This document shows positions 36,131 through 46,393 of a stretch of 64,000 nucleotides of DNA, one piece after another. The notes under the pieces were generated by a model that saw only the letters and a list, made by a program, of their open reading frames with translations, searched no databases and was not told the origin of the DNA. Position 1 is the stretch's first letter. Every line of letters starts with the position of its first letter. Position numbers and translations under genes: made by a program. The DNA lies in NCBI GenBank assembly GCA_039640505.1, contig CP046865.1:2595501-2659500 (forward strand), in the 5' to 3' direction. Source of the DNA: Rhodobacteraceae bacterium Araon29. Its GTDB lineage: Bacteria; Pseudomonadota; Alphaproteobacteria; Rhodobacterales; Rhodobacteraceae.

Positions 36131-36855
36131 ATTTGATCCTGTGCTTGCGCAAGCAGCGGCTCACCCGCAAGAAAGGCATCAACCAACGGGTGCCACGTGG
36201 GTCGAAAAAACCGTTCGCGCAATGCTTGAGCAACGATTTGGCCTTGGTGCATAAGGATAAATTCGCCCCCCAAGCGCCGTGCCTGCGCCTGATCATGGGT
36301 AACCATGATCACCTTTACACCCGATGCAACAGCCGATTTGATAAGGTGCTCGATTTGCACCGATGCGCGCGGGTCTAAATTGGCGCAGGGCTCATCAAGG
36401 AAAATCAGCTTTGGATCACAAGCAAGCGCGCGCACCATGGCCAATCTTTGTTGTTCACCGCCCGAAAGTCTACGCGCCGGCGCGTCAGCTAGATCGCCTA
36501 AACCTGCCCGCTCAAGCCAGTGGCCCGCGATATCGCGCGACTGATTACGGTCTGTTCCTCGGGCACGAAGTGCAAAGGCAACATTTTCCATAACACTGCG
36601 GCGCAGCAAAACCGGACGTTGAAACACCATCGCTTGGTGCTTTTGCTGGCCAAGGTTTCCCGGAAAATTAATGCGCCCGCCCTGGGGCAAGGTCAGCCCA
36701 TGCAGGACCCGCAGCAAAAGGCTTTTGCCTGCCCCGTTTGGTCCTAAAATCATTGTTGGCATTTCAGGATCAAGATCAGCCTGTTGAATTTTCAACCGCA
36801 GCTTACCACCAACCACCAGCCGCAGGTCTTTCAAACTAATCGCTATTTTAGACAT
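36127..36855 (-). CDS. tupC: Tungstate-type ABC transporter, ATP-binding protein
   Basis: This 242-residue ABC ATPase has Walker A GPNGAGKSLLLRVL, signature LSGGEQQRLAMVRAL, Walker B LIFLDEPCANLD and the H-loop VMVTHD. I set the start at ATG 36855 (MSKIAISLKD), within the permease stop codon, rather than at an upstream frame start that would overlap the permease more deeply. It energises uptake by TupB. Confidence 0.9.
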   Translation of the reverse strand: MSKIAISLKDLRLVVGGKLRLKIQQADLDPEMPTMILGPNGAGKSLLLRVLHGLTLPQGGRINFPGNLGQQKHQAMVFQRPVLLRRSVMENVAFALRARGTDRNQSRDIAGHWLERAGLGDLADAPARRLSGGEQQRLAMVRALACDPKLIFLDEPCANLDPRASVQIEHLIKSAVASGVKVIMVTHDQAQARRLGGEFILMHQGQIVAQALRERFFRPTWHPLVDAFLAGEPLLAQAQDQI

Positions 36856-37555
36856 GCATCGCCTCTTGCCGGCGTCCGCCAATGACCGCCACCACCGCGT
36901 TCACCCCTAGCGCCATCAAAACCAGTATGACCCCCAATGCCAAAGCTAGGCTTAAATTGCCCTTGGATGTTTCAAGCGCAATGGCAGTGGTCATAACTCG
37001 GGTCACGTGATTGATGTTTCCGCCCACAATCATGACTGCGCCAACCTCGGCAATAGCGCGGCCAAAGCCGGCCAATCCCGCAGTCATCAAAGCATAGCGC
37101 GCCTCCCATAAAAGGACCGGCACCATCTGCCACGGACTGAGTCCCAAGGAATTTAACTGATCGCGGTACTCGTCATAAAGTAATGCAATGCTTTGGCGGC
37201 ACAGCGCAGCCACCACAGGCGTTACCAAAATAGTTTGCGCAATAATCATTGCCGCTGGGGAATACAGCAATCCCAATACACCAAATGGTCCTGCGTTCGA
37301 CAGCAGCAAATAGACCACCAATCCAACGACAACCGGCGGCATTCCCATCAACGCATTAACCAAAACAATCACCACTTGACGCCCGGGAAATTTTCCCACG
37401 GCCAGCGCTGCACCTAAAGGAAAGCCCATTACTGCAGCGCATATTACGGCCAAGATTGACACCCGCAAAGACAGTCCAACAACTGCCCATAACGCAGTAT
37501 CCCCAGACAGGATTAAGTGGAGCGCTTGGGTAAATTCACTTGCAAATCCCTGCAT
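36848..37555 (-). CDS. tupB: Tungstate-type ABC transporter, permease
   Basis: This inner-membrane permease of about 235 residues has five to six membrane helices. It contains the MetI-type cytoplasmic loop ending in GFGRAIAEVGAVMIVGGNINHVT, the EAA-like contact for the ATPase. It is the first gene of the transporter operon. A GTG at 37576 would add seven residues and cannot be excluded. No strong ribosome-binding site is visible for either start. Confidence 0.88.
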   Translation of the reverse strand: MQGFASEFTQALHLILSGDTALWAVVGLSLRVSILAVICAAVMGFPLGAALAVGKFPGRQVVIVLVNALMGMPPVVVGLVVYLLLSNAGPFGVLGLLYSPAAMIIAQTILVTPVVAALCRQSIALLYDEYRDQLNSLGLSPWQMVPVLLWEARYALMTAGLAGFGRAIAEVGAVMIVGGNINHVTRVMTTAIALETSKGNLSLALALGVILVLMALGVNAVVAVIGGRRQEAMHV

Positions 37556-37621
37556 TTTTATGTATTTTTTCCGCACATAGAATATTATTCATAAAATCAC
37601 AGTTTTATTGGAATGTCTACT

Positions 37622-38689
37622 TTAGTCTTTTTTTTCTTCATAGACTTCCAGTTTCACGCGTTCACTTCGGGCAACAGAGGGGTGAATCCATTCGGTGGGG
37701 CCAACAGAGATTACTCGTCTACGGCGTAAAATAAGAAGCTTGGAGAACCCCTGCCAGTGCCCGATAGAAGGCGCGTTTACATCAGTGGGATACCGCGACG
37801 CCCAATCCTTTGGGAGCGGCAAATTGCAGGCATCGGCCCGTTGCAGCATCCACACGAGAGGGATGTTGGACAAGGGACGCGCGGCGGAAAATCCGCTTAG
37901 ATGGCCGCCAATATCTCCATGGGTTCCGCGAAACCAAACCTGTTCCAGATGTGCTGGGTGGTCGGGATTGGCCCGCCACTTTTCCGGCCGGTATGCGAGC
38001 CGGGTTTCATCCTTGGCCAAAGCATGAAAGCCGGCTTTAACCGACCTGCAAAGATGATGATTGTGAAACCCGTAACGATCCGGCATCCAGCGCCAGAAAA
38101 ATGGCACCCGCAACCCAAGCGCGCGCACAGTATCCCAAACCCCGATCATTTCCACACTGACCTCCTGATGGCAGTAGGCGGCGCGAAACTTGGCCGGTGT
38201 TTCCGGCGTCTGCGGATTTTTATAGGCGCGCCAAGCCTGTTCAATATTGCGCGGGGTCGCATGTTTAGCTTTAAGCAATCCCACTCTATCAATTAGGCCT
38301 GACAGTGAGCGCACGGCAAACGCCCCACGCGAATAGCCAAAAAGGAAAATCCGATCTTCCGGCCGATAACGGGTGGCCAAAGCCCCGTAAGTATCGCGAA
38401 TTTGTTGATCCAACCCGCCACCAAACAGCACATTTCTTATTGACCGCCAACTGTGCCATTGAAGACCCGGTCGATAATACACATTTATCGACGGGCCCAA
38501 TTCGTCCAAAAGTTTGGCAAGCAAGCCGGCATTGCTTTCATAACCCGGTTCAAACGAGGACAGTGTGCCGTCCAAGATAATCACATGGGTTTTTTGCCCC
38601 CGCGAAGAGCGGCGGCGCGGGGGACTAGGATACCGATCCGCCCGAAAGCGTTCAAATACGGTTTTTATTCTATTCTGCAGCCAAGTCAT
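37622..38689 (-). CDS. DUF2235 alpha/beta-hydrolase-like protein
   Basis: This 355-residue protein of the DUF2235 family has the hydrolase fold also used by type VI secretion phospholipases (Tle1). The nucleophile elbow GYSRGA places Ser120. THVIILDGTLSSF precedes it and WFRGTHGDIGGHL carries the likely His/Asp region. No signal peptide or immunity gene is seen, so a secreted toxin role is not supported. Its ATG lies 20 bases inside the end of the molybdopterin hydroxylase gene on the same strand, so the two are likely co-translated. Confidence 0.85.
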   Translation of the reverse strand: MTWLQNRIKTVFERFRADRYPSPPRRRSSRGQKTHVIILDGTLSSFEPGYESNAGLLAKLLDELGPSINVYYRPGLQWHSWRSIRNVLFGGGLDQQIRDTYGALATRYRPEDRIFLFGYSRGAFAVRSLSGLIDRVGLLKAKHATPRNIEQAWRAYKNPQTPETPAKFRAAYCHQEVSVEMIGVWDTVRALGLRVPFFWRWMPDRYGFHNHHLCRSVKAGFHALAKDETRLAYRPEKWRANPDHPAHLEQVWFRGTHGDIGGHLSGFSAARPLSNIPLVWMLQRADACNLPLPKDWASRYPTDVNAPSIGHWQGFSKLLILRRRRVISVGPTEWIHPSVARSERVKLEVYEEKKD

Positions 38690-40967
38690 GAGTATTTAAA
38701 AGGGTCCAAACCCGCAGCGGCGTAAAGGGCATATCAGCTTGTGTTACGCCCTGATCCCATAGCGCGTCTTGAACAGCATTGGCAACAGCGGCAAGCGCCC
38801 CAACAGTTCCTGCTTCCCCACAGCCTTTAATGCCCAAAACATTGGCTGTCGAGGGCAGCAGCTGTGTTTCAAATTGAAAAAACGGCACATCGCGCGCCCG
38901 TGGGAGCGCATAGTCCATAAAGCTGCCTGTCAAAAGCTGACCGTCCGGATCATATACCACGTGTTCACAGAGCGCCTGACCAACACCTTGGGTTACGCCG
39001 CCATGCACCTGACCTTCGACCAGCATCGGGTTCAACATATGACCAAAGTCATCCACCACCACATAGCTTATCAACTCGACCTGACCGGTGTCCGGATCAA
39101 CCTCTACCTCTGCCACATGTGCGCCATTGGGAAACGACTGCGCATTCAGCTTCGCTGTTGCCTGATGCGATAGCAAATCATCGCGGCCTTCGGTGCGCGC
39201 CATTTCTGCCAGCTCAAGCATAGTGGGGGTTGAATTTGATCCAGCAACACGGAACTGTTCATCATCAAAATCAACTTCGTGCCGCTCTACCCCTAATTTA
39301 TCTGCCAAATACTGGCAAAAAACATCAATCATGGTAGTAACTGCTGCCAAAGTCGCATTGTTTTGGACTGTTGCTGAACGCGATCCACCGGTTCCCCCGC
39401 CCTTGGCAATCCGGTCACTATCGCCTTGGATCACCTTGATCAGATGGGCCGGAATTCCGGTTTGATCTGATAGAAACTGGGCAAAGACAGTTTCATGCCC
39501 CTGCCCGTTGGACTGTGTCCCAACAAAAATTTCAACAGTTCCGTCCGATTTAAACAGCACCTTGGCGGTTTCGCTTGGGTCGCCAAGGATGCTTTCGATA
39601 TAATAGCATAGCCCAAGACCGCGCAGCCGGCCTTGGGCTTGGCTGTTTGATTTTCGCAGTGAAAAACCACGCCTGTCGGCGGCCTGCTCAGCCGATGTCA
39701 ACACATTTGAAAAATGCCCCACATCATAAACCGCGCCTGTCACCGTTTGATAAGGAAAAGCGTCTGGCGCAATAAAGTTTTTGCGGCGCAGTTCCCAACC
39801 GTCTATTCCCAGCTTGCGCGCTGCCCGGTCTATTACCCGTTCAAGCACATAAATGGCCTCGGGCCGGCCAGCACCGCGAAAGGCATCCACTTGCGTTGTG
39901 TTTGTGTAGATGCCTTTGACCGATAAAAACGCTGTTGGAATATCATAGGGCCCGGTCAGCACTTTTGCGAAAAGTTCGGTTTGGATTGGTTGCGCATATT
40001 GCGAATTATAGGCCCCAAGATTGCACAATGTGCTCACCCGGTAGCCGATAATTTTATGATCACCGTCAAAAGCCAGTTCGGCTATTGATACCAGATCCCG
40101 CCCGCAATTATCGCTTGCCATAGCTTCACTGCGCCCGGACATCCAGCGCACAGGCCTGCCGAGCTGCCGTGCAGCATGGGCACAGATAAAGGTTTCCGGA
40201 TAATCCATCGCCTTCATGCCAAACCCACCCCCAACATCGGGGTTGGTGACGCGAATTTTGGCGTCCGGCAGATTCAGGATTTTGGCCAAGCGTGACTTTG
40301 TCCCCCAAACCCCTTGGCCATTAACGCATACATGCAGCCGATCATCAGCCCATTCGGCATAGCAGCCGCGAGGCTCTAAGGAACTTGCAATAATGCGGTT
40401 GTCTGTAATGCTTAGCCGAACATGATGGGCCGCTTTATCAAAAGCTTCTACGGTCGCTGATTCCTCGCCGCAAGACCAATCAAATGCGCGGTTTAAAGGC
40501 GCTTCTTTGTGGATTTGGGCACCGCCCTCCTGAAGCTCAAGATGGACATCAAGATCTTGATAATCAAGGATTATCAGTTCAGCAGCATCACATGCTTGAT
40601 CAAAATTTTCCGCAATCACAACAGCCACTGGTTCACCTAGAAACCGCAGCCTATCTTCGGCTAAAAGTGGACGGCGCGGAGCGGCCGCTTTGGTCCCATC
40701 ACGGTTTTGCAATACCGTGGCAGCCATGCCTGATACGATCCCCGCGGACTTTAAATCGGCTGCTGTCACAACAGCTTTGACGCCCGTGCTTGCGCGCGCA
40801 TCTTCAACATCCAGCGCTATAATTTCAGCATGGGCAACAGGGGATCTAAAAACACATGCAAACAGCGCATCGTCTGGTGCAATATCATCCACATACTGAC
40901 CTTTACCGGTCAAAAACCTATGATCCTCTGTCCGCAAAACGGACTGGCTTTTGCCAAACTTTTCCAC
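38670..40967 (-). CDS. Xanthine-dehydrogenase-family molybdopterin-binding large subunit
   Basis: This is a 765-residue molybdenum hydroxylase large subunit, with N-terminal LRTEDHRFLTGKGQYVDD, moco-binding GGGFG (246-250), AFRGAGR (362-368) and the catalytic Glu718 in GCGEAGT. The AFRGAGR loop resembles form II CoxL-type proteins, not the AYxCSFR loop of true CO dehydrogenase. The Fe-S and FAD subunit genes are not adjacent, so partners must be elsewhere. It follows the PLP decarboxylase by 44 bases and overlaps the DUF2235 gene. The substrate is unknown, probably an aldehyde or N-heterocycle. Confidence 0.87.
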   Translation of the reverse strand: MEKFGKSQSVLRTEDHRFLTGKGQYVDDIAPDDALFACVFRSPVAHAEIIALDVEDARASTGVKAVVTAADLKSAGIVSGMAATVLQNRDGTKAAAPRRPLLAEDRLRFLGEPVAVVIAENFDQACDAAELIILDYQDLDVHLELQEGGAQIHKEAPLNRAFDWSCGEESATVEAFDKAAHHVRLSITDNRIIASSLEPRGCYAEWADDRLHVCVNGQGVWGTKSRLAKILNLPDAKIRVTNPDVGGGFGMKAMDYPETFICAHAARQLGRPVRWMSGRSEAMASDNCGRDLVSIAELAFDGDHKIIGYRVSTLCNLGAYNSQYAQPIQTELFAKVLTGPYDIPTAFLSVKGIYTNTTQVDAFRGAGRPEAIYVLERVIDRAARKLGIDGWELRRKNFIAPDAFPYQTVTGAVYDVGHFSNVLTSAEQAADRRGFSLRKSNSQAQGRLRGLGLCYYIESILGDPSETAKVLFKSDGTVEIFVGTQSNGQGHETVFAQFLSDQTGIPAHLIKVIQGDSDRIAKGGGTGGSRSATVQNNATLAAVTTMIDVFCQYLADKLGVERHEVDFDDEQFRVAGSNSTPTMLELAEMARTEGRDDLLSHQATAKLNAQSFPNGAHVAEVEVDPDTGQVELISYVVVDDFGHMLNPMLVEGQVHGGVTQGVGQALCEHVVYDPDGQLLTGSFMDYALPRARDVPFFQFETQLLPSTANVLGIKGCGEAGTVGALAAVANAVQDALWDQGVTQADMPFTPLRVWTLLNTHDLAAE

Positions 40968-41011
40968 TGATTTGCCTCATGTAACCTTTGCAAAGCAAGG
41001 TAACCCGAAGC

Positions 41012-42172
41012 CTATAAATGTCTAGGGGTGCTGGTTAAGGCGCGACAATAAATTTGTTTGGAGCAGCCATAGCCGTTAAAGCGACTGGTCAGCACTGCGC
41101 TATAGGCGCCCATACCTTGGATCAAAATAAAGTCTTCTTCTTTAATATCCGATGGTAAAGCCAATGGTTCACACAAGCGATCAAGGCTATCACATGTTGG
41201 GCCAAAGATAACACGCGGTGCAGGTTTCCCAAGCCGCTCGTCGCCTTTGGAATTGAAAACCGCTATGTGACGGCTGTGAGCCGGCGGCATATCACGCCAT
41301 TCCGCCAGCGCGCCATATATTCCATCATTCAGCACCAGAGCGCCATCCGGCCTTATATTCTTAACCCGCAGAACCAGCGCAAAGGCATCTGCCGCCAACC
41401 CGCGGCCAGGCTCGCAGACCAGCACTGGATTATGATCGCAAAAATAGCGTTCCTTAGCAGCTTTGATCCGGTTGAAAATACCCAGTAAATCCACCGGCTG
41501 TGCAGCGCGGTCGGCTGGAAAGCCGCCGCCGACATTGAGCGATAAAAGGCGAACTTCGGCAGCCTTTGCAATCTGCGCGGCCGCTTCAATATAACTTTCC
41601 CATGCACTGGGTGCCATGCATTGAGTGCCCGGATGAAATGTGATCGCCGGGGCCAACCCGCGGATTGCGACCGCTTTCAACAAAGGCACTGCTTGCGCAG
41701 GTTCTGCGCCAAATTTTTCACCAAAATTATAAAGCCCACCGGCCACCGGAAGCTTTATCCGCACTGCAATTTCGCTGCCCTTAGGCAAATCCCCAAGCTT
41801 GTCTAATTCACTGAGCGCATCAACCGACCAAGAGGCGATCCCATGCGATTTTGCTTGGGCTATTTCCTGAGCTGAACGTATGGGGTTGTGATAGTGTAAT
41901 TTGGCCTCTGGATGGATGGCCCGCACCATTTCGATCTCAGCCGGTGAGGCCACATCAAAGATTGAGACCCCGTTTTGTGTCAGGCAACGCAAGACATCAG
42001 GATCAGGGTTGGCTTTGACCGCATAACTCAGCAGGCCACCAAAACCAGATTGAAAAGTGGACAGCTTTGATATGAGGGCATTGGGCGAAAAATAACCAAT
42101 CGGTTCATCTGGTAGGTAGCTTGAAAAATGGGCATTTGGAGTGTCCCAAATCCAAGAAGACTGTTCGTTCAT
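41012..42172 (-). CDS. Type III PLP-dependent decarboxylase (ornithine decarboxylase-like)
   Basis: This 386-residue fold-type III decarboxylase of the ornithine/diaminopimelate/arginine group has the PLP lysine Lys53 in SYAVKANPDP, the phosphate-binding NVGGGFP and EPGR, and catalytic Cys327 in FGPTCDSLD, which is the ornithine decarboxylase pattern. The product would be putrescine, or cadaverine if lysine is used. An Lrp-type regulator is divergent across 108 bp. The two following genes (molybdopterin hydroxylase, DUF2235) are on the same strand and closely spaced. Confidence 0.87.
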   Translation of the reverse strand: MNEQSSWIWDTPNAHFSSYLPDEPIGYFSPNALISKLSTFQSGFGGLLSYAVKANPDPDVLRCLTQNGVSIFDVASPAEIEMVRAIHPEAKLHYHNPIRSAQEIAQAKSHGIASWSVDALSELDKLGDLPKGSEIAVRIKLPVAGGLYNFGEKFGAEPAQAVPLLKAVAIRGLAPAITFHPGTQCMAPSAWESYIEAAAQIAKAAEVRLLSLNVGGGFPADRAAQPVDLLGIFNRIKAAKERYFCDHNPVLVCEPGRGLAADAFALVLRVKNIRPDGALVLNDGIYGALAEWRDMPPAHSRHIAVFNSKGDERLGKPAPRVIFGPTCDSLDRLCEPLALPSDIKEEDFILIQGMGAYSAVLTSRFNGYGCSKQIYCRALTSTPRHL

Positions 42173-42280
42173 CGCCGCACCTCAGTTCTGTTTTCCTTTA
42201 ATATGCGTCATAGTCTAGAGCGATAAACCTGCCAAATTTACTATATTGCCAATAACTTTGGTTTTTATTACTATAAAATT

Positions 42281-42709
42281 ATGCAAATTAACGAAAAAGA
42301 TAGGCAGTTATTGCGTTTGCTGTCCGAAAACGCCCGAAGCTCGGTTTCCGATCTTGCGCGCACCTTAGGTCTTGCGCGCACCACGGTTCAGGCGCGGATC
42401 GAGCGGCTTGAAAATAGCGGTTATATTGCCGGCTATACACTGCAAAAAGGGCCATCCGCGCGCCCAGTGTTGCGCGCTTCCGCGCTTTTATCGGTCGAGC
42501 CACGCTCTGGCGCAGCAGTGTTGCAAAAGCTTAAAACCCTGCCGCAGGTGGAAAAGGTCCATACCACATCCGGCCGCTTTGATTTGGTGGTCGAGCTAAG
42601 CGCCCAATCTACAGAAGAGCTGGACGAAACCCTCGATGATATCGGCGCTGCGCGCGGGATCATAAGCTCAGAAAGCCTGATCCATCTGAGTACCAAAATT
42701 GACCGCTGA
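42281..42709 (+). CDS. Lrp/AsnC-family transcriptional regulator
   Basis: This 142-residue regulator has an AsnC-type winged helix (INEKDRQLLRLLSENARSSV, ARTTVQARIERLENSGYI) and a RAM effector domain. It is divergent from the PLP decarboxylase, its likely target, with amino acids as probable effectors. No Shine-Dalgarno sequence precedes the ATG. A TATAAA four bases upstream could be a -10 element, so leaderless translation is possible. The upstream region also holds an imperfect CCAAA...TTTGG dyad. Confidence 0.9.
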   Translation: MQINEKDRQLLRLLSENARSSVSDLARTLGLARTTVQARIERLENSGYIAGYTLQKGPSARPVLRASALLSVEPRSGAAVLQKLKTLPQVEKVHTTSGRFDLVVELSAQSTEELDETLDDIGAARGIISSESLIHLSTKIDR

Positions 42710-42830
42710 GCTTAGCCGCCGCTATGCCGGTTTCCAGACGATGCATCGGGGTGCAAAATAGATTTTGACTTTTGCCCGCAACATGGCAGAAATAATCCGA
42801 AGCAGGGCGAGACCAAAGGACCACAGCACC

Positions 42831-43442
42831 ATGGATCATGTCAAATTCACCCAGATGAAAGATGGCGACAAAGACGACTACGATTTTCTGACCGCCCATG
42901 AAACCGAATACACCAAAGGTACGGCTGATCGATTGCTCAAAGCCTTGGTTGATCTCGATGAAAGCCTGTCTGGATATCAAATCACCCGTTTGGGACATTC
43001 GGTGCAATCGGCCACCCGCGCATGGCGCGACGGGGCCGATGACGACTGGGTGGTCTCGGCGCTGCTGCATGATATCGGCGATATCTATGCGCCCTATAAT
43101 CACGATGAATATGCGGCCACCATTCTACGCCCCTTTGTGCGCGAGCAATGCACATGGGTGGTGGAAAAACATGGCGACTTTCAGATGATCTACTATGGCC
43201 ACCATGTGGGCGGCAACCCGCACAAGCGCGATGCCTATAAAAGCCATCCCTATTTTGAAGATTGTGCCGCATTTTGCGAGCGCTGGGATCAAGCCAGCTT
43301 TGATCCTAATTACGACAGCAAGCCGATTGAGTTTTTCACTGATATGGTACGTTCGGTATTTGCCCGCACGCCCTATGATCCAAAGGTCATCCGCAACGGC
43401 GAGCGCGTGCCCCTGATCGGAACGCGGCGCGACGAAAGCTAA
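42831..43442 (+). CDS. HD-domain metalloprotein
   Basis: This 203-residue HD-domain protein has His56, the His80-Asp81 pair in LLHDIGD, His114, His124/125 and Asp153. The extra histidines and [12 protein letters not shown] segment would suit a two-metal site, as in HD phosphohydrolases or the mixed-valent di-iron oxygenases PhnZ, TmpB and MIOX. No phosphonate gene is nearby. The ATG at 42831 ([10 protein letters not shown]) is chosen as it begins the conserved region. Substrate unknown. Confidence 0.75.
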   Translation: MDHVKFTQMKDGDKDDYDFLTAHETEYTKGTADRLLKALVDLDESLSGYQITRLGHSVQSATRAWRDGADDDWVVSALLHDIGDIYAPYNHDEYAATILRPFVREQCTWVVEKHGDFQMIYYGHHVGGNPHKRDAYKSHPYFEDCAAFCERWDQASFDPNYDSKPIEFFTDMVRSVFARTPYDPKVIRNGERVPLIGTRRDES

Positions 43443-43524
43443 AGAAACTTGCGCCTTTGGCCTTTTCCTTTATGTGGTTAGCCGTTATCTGCCAGTGAAC
43501 ACAAATTTAACGGGTGAGCCAGCA

Positions 43525-46383
43525 ATGCCATTGGAAAAAACCTTTGATGCAACCAGCGCCGAAAACCGGCTTTACGACGCGTGGGAAAAGGCCGGATGTT
43601 TTAAAGCCGGTGCGAACGCATCGCGGCAGGAAACATTTTGCATTATGATCCCGCCGCCCAATGTCACTGGCGCGTTGCACGTGGGCCATGCCTTTAACAA
43701 TACTTTGCAGGATATTTTGACCCGCTGGCACCGGATGCGCGGCTTTGATACGCTGTGGCAACCCGGTCAGGACCATGCCGGCATTGCCACCCAATTGCAG
43801 GTGGAAAAAATGCTCGCCGAGCAGGGTAATATTGGCCGCCGTGATCTGGGGCGCGAAAAATTCCTTGAAAAAGTCTGGGAATGGAAAGGCGAATACGGCG
43901 GCACCATTATTAATCAACTTAAACGCCTTGGCTCATCCTGCGACTGGTCGCGCAATGCCTTTACCATGGCCGGTGCGCCCGGCGATCCGCGCATAGGCCA
44001 TGAAAACAGCCCCAACTTTCATGACGCGGTGCTAAAAGTCTTTGTGGATATGTACCAAAAAGGGTTGATTTATCGCGGCAAGCGGCTGGTCAACTGGGAT
44101 CCGCATTTTGAAACCGCTATTTCTGACCTTGAAGTGGAAAATATCGAAGTTGACGGCCATATGTGGCACTTTAAATACCCGCTTCAGGATGGCGAAACCT
44201 ATACCTACATCGAAAAGGATGAGGATGGGAACGTCATTCTGGAAGAGGTCCGCGACTATATTTCAATCGCCACCACACGGCCGGAAACCATGCTTGGCGA
44301 TGGGGCTGTGGCCGTGCACCCCGATGATGCCCGCTATGCGCCGATTGTGGGCAAAATGTGTGAAATTCCGGTTGGCCCGAAAGCGCATCGCCGACTTATA
44401 CCGATTATCACAGACGACTATCCTGACCCCGACTTTGGATCTGGCGCAGTGAAAATCACCGGCGCCCATGACGCAAATGACTATCAGGTGGCTAAACGCG
44501 GCAATATTCCCATGTACCGGCTGATGGACACTCGCGGCATCATGCGTGGCGACGGTGCAGCCTATGGCGATGAGGTGGCAAAAGCCCAAGGCCTTGCCAG
44601 CGGCGGCGCGTTTACCGAAACCGAGGTTGATGCGATCAATCTGGTTCCCGAAGAGTACCGCGATCTTGGCCGCTTTGAAGCCCGCAAGCGCGTGGTGGCC
44701 GATATTGATAGCGAAGGCCTGATGATTATGGTCGAGGACAAACCGATCATGCAGCCCTTTGGCGATCGCTCGGGCGTGGTGATTGAACCCATGCTCACCG
44801 ATCAGTGGTTTGTGGATACCGCTAAAATCGTTGGCCCCGCGCTGGATGCAGTGCGCGACGGGCGCACCAAGATTATGCCGGAAAGCGGCGAAAAAGTCTA
44901 TTATCACTGGCTGGAAAATATCGAGCCATGGTGCATTTCGCGTCAGCTTTGGTGGGGCCATCAAATCCCGGTGTGGTTTGACGAAGACGGCAATCAATAC
45001 TGCGCCGCAAGCGAAGCGGAAGCCCAAGCGATGGCGGGCGCGGATAAAACCCTGACCCGCGATCCTGATGTGCTGGACACTTGGTTTTCATCGGGGCTTT
45101 GGCCAATCGGCACCTTGGGCTGGCCCGAGCAGACCGAAGCCCTGGCAAAATATCACTCCACCGATGTGCTTGTCACCGGACAGGATATTTTGTTTTTCTG
45201 GGTTGCGCGAATGATGATGATGCAACTGGCTGTGGTGGATGAAATTCCGTTTCACACGGTTTATCTGCATCAACTGGTGCGGGATGAAAAAGGCCAGAAA
45301 ATGTCGAAGACCCGCGGCAATGTGATTGACCCGCTGGAAATTGTCGATGAGTTCGGGGCCGATGCTTTGCGCTTTAGCCTCGCGCAGATGGCCGCAATAG
45401 GCGGCGTTCTTAAACTATCGGTGGACCGCATCAAAGGCTATCGGAACTTTGGCACAAAGCTTTGGAATGCCGCCCGTTTTGCCGAAATGAACGCGGTTTA
45501 CAGCACCACCGCGATACCACCGCAAAACCGACGCGATACTGACGTGCCAAATCAGACCCTCAACAAGTGGATCATTGGTGAAACCGGCAAGCTGCGGGTG
45601 AGCGTGGATGAGGCGCTGACGGGCTATCGTTTTAACGATGCAGCCAATGCGCTTTATAGCTTTATCTGGGGCACATTTTGCGATTGGTATGTGGAATTTT
45701 CCAAACCGCTTTTAAATGGTTCTGACGCTGAGGCACAGGCTGAAACCCGCGCCACAATGGGCTGGGTTTTGGATCAATGCCTTATCCTTTTGCACCCAAT
45801 TATGCCGTTTATCACCGAAGAGCTTTGGGGCACTTTGGCGCCGCGCGAAAAAATGCTGGTCCATACCGATTGGCCCAGTTATGGCCGCGAATTGGTTGAT
45901 CCAGACGCCGATGCGGAAATGAACTGGGTGATTGGTTTGATCGAGGAAATCCGCTCGGTACGCGCCCAGATGCATGTGCCAGCAGGCGCAAAAATTCCCA
46001 TGCTAGTGAGCGCGCTTGATGGCCCAGCCAAAGCAGCGTGGGACCGCAACCAAGAGCTAATTAAAAAGCTGGCGCGGATTGAAACGCTGACGGAGGTCGA
46101 CAGCTTTCCCAAAGGCTGTGTCACACTGGCTGTTGCAGGGGCAAACTTTGGGCTGCCCTTAGCGGAAATCATTGATATTGAAGAAGAAAAAGCACGCCTG
46201 GAAAAGGCGATAGGCAAGTTGGCAAAAGAGTTGGGCGGGCTACGCGGGCGGCTTAAAAACCCTAAATTTGTTGAAAGCGCTCCTGCTGAAGTGGTTGAAG
46301 AAACCCGCCAGAACCTTGCTCTGCGAGAAGACGAAGAGGCCCAGATACGCGCTGCAATGGTGCGCTTAGACGAGCTCGGATAA
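43525..46383 (+). CDS. valS: Valyl-tRNA synthetase
   Basis: This is a class I aminoacyl-tRNA synthetase of about 952 residues. It has the HIGH-type motif [15 protein letters not shown], an editing domain ([19 protein letters not shown]), KMSKS as [10 protein letters not shown], the anticodon-binding region, and the C-terminal coiled-coil arm ([18 protein letters not shown]). I choose ATG 43525 (MPLEKTFD) with GGTGAG upstream. It probably forms an operon with trmB, which begins 10 bases later. Confidence 0.96.
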   Translation: MPLEKTFDATSAENRLYDAWEKAGCFKAGANASRQETFCIMIPPPNVTGALHVGHAFNNTLQDILTRWHRMRGFDTLWQPGQDHAGIATQLQVEKMLAEQGNIGRRDLGREKFLEKVWEWKGEYGGTIINQLKRLGSSCDWSRNAFTMAGAPGDPRIGHENSPNFHDAVLKVFVDMYQKGLIYRGKRLVNWDPHFETAISDLEVENIEVDGHMWHFKYPLQDGETYTYIEKDEDGNVILEEVRDYISIATTRPETMLGDGAVAVHPDDARYAPIVGKMCEIPVGPKAHRRLIPIITDDYPDPDFGSGAVKITGAHDANDYQVAKRGNIPMYRLMDTRGIMRGDGAAYGDEVAKAQGLASGGAFTETEVDAINLVPEEYRDLGRFEARKRVVADIDSEGLMIMVEDKPIMQPFGDRSGVVIEPMLTDQWFVDTAKIVGPALDAVRDGRTKIMPESGEKVYYHWLENIEPWCISRQLWWGHQIPVWFDEDGNQYCAASEAEAQAMAGADKTLTRDPDVLDTWFSSGLWPIGTLGWPEQTEALAKYHSTDVLVTGQDILFFWVARMMMMQLAVVDEIPFHTVYLHQLVRDEKGQKMSKTRGNVIDPLEIVDEFGADALRFSLAQMAAIGGVLKLSVDRIKGYRNFGTKLWNAARFAEMNAVYSTTAIPPQNRRDTDVPNQTLNKWIIGETGKLRVSVDEALTGYRFNDAANALYSFIWGTFCDWYVEFSKPLLNGSDAEAQAETRATMGWVLDQCLILLHPIMPFITEELWGTLAPREKMLVHTDWPSYGRELVDPDADAEMNWVIGLIEEIRSVRAQMHVPAGAKIPMLVSALDGPAKAAWDRNQELIKKLARIETLTEVDSFPKGCVTLAVAGANFGLPLAEIIDIEEEKARLEKAIGKLAKELGGLRGRLKNPKFVESAPAEVVEETRQNLALREDEEAQIRAAMVRLDELG

Positions 46384-46393
46384 GGCCTAAGAT

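Noticed and set aside
37622-38689. Type VI secretion lipase effector
   Set aside because: The DUF2235 fold fits, but no VgrG, PAAR, adaptor or immunity gene is nearby and it is fused by overlap to a metabolic gene.
38670-40967. Carbon monoxide dehydrogenase CoxL
   Set aside because: The active-site loop reads AFRGAGR rather than AYxCSFR, and coxM and coxS are not adjacent.
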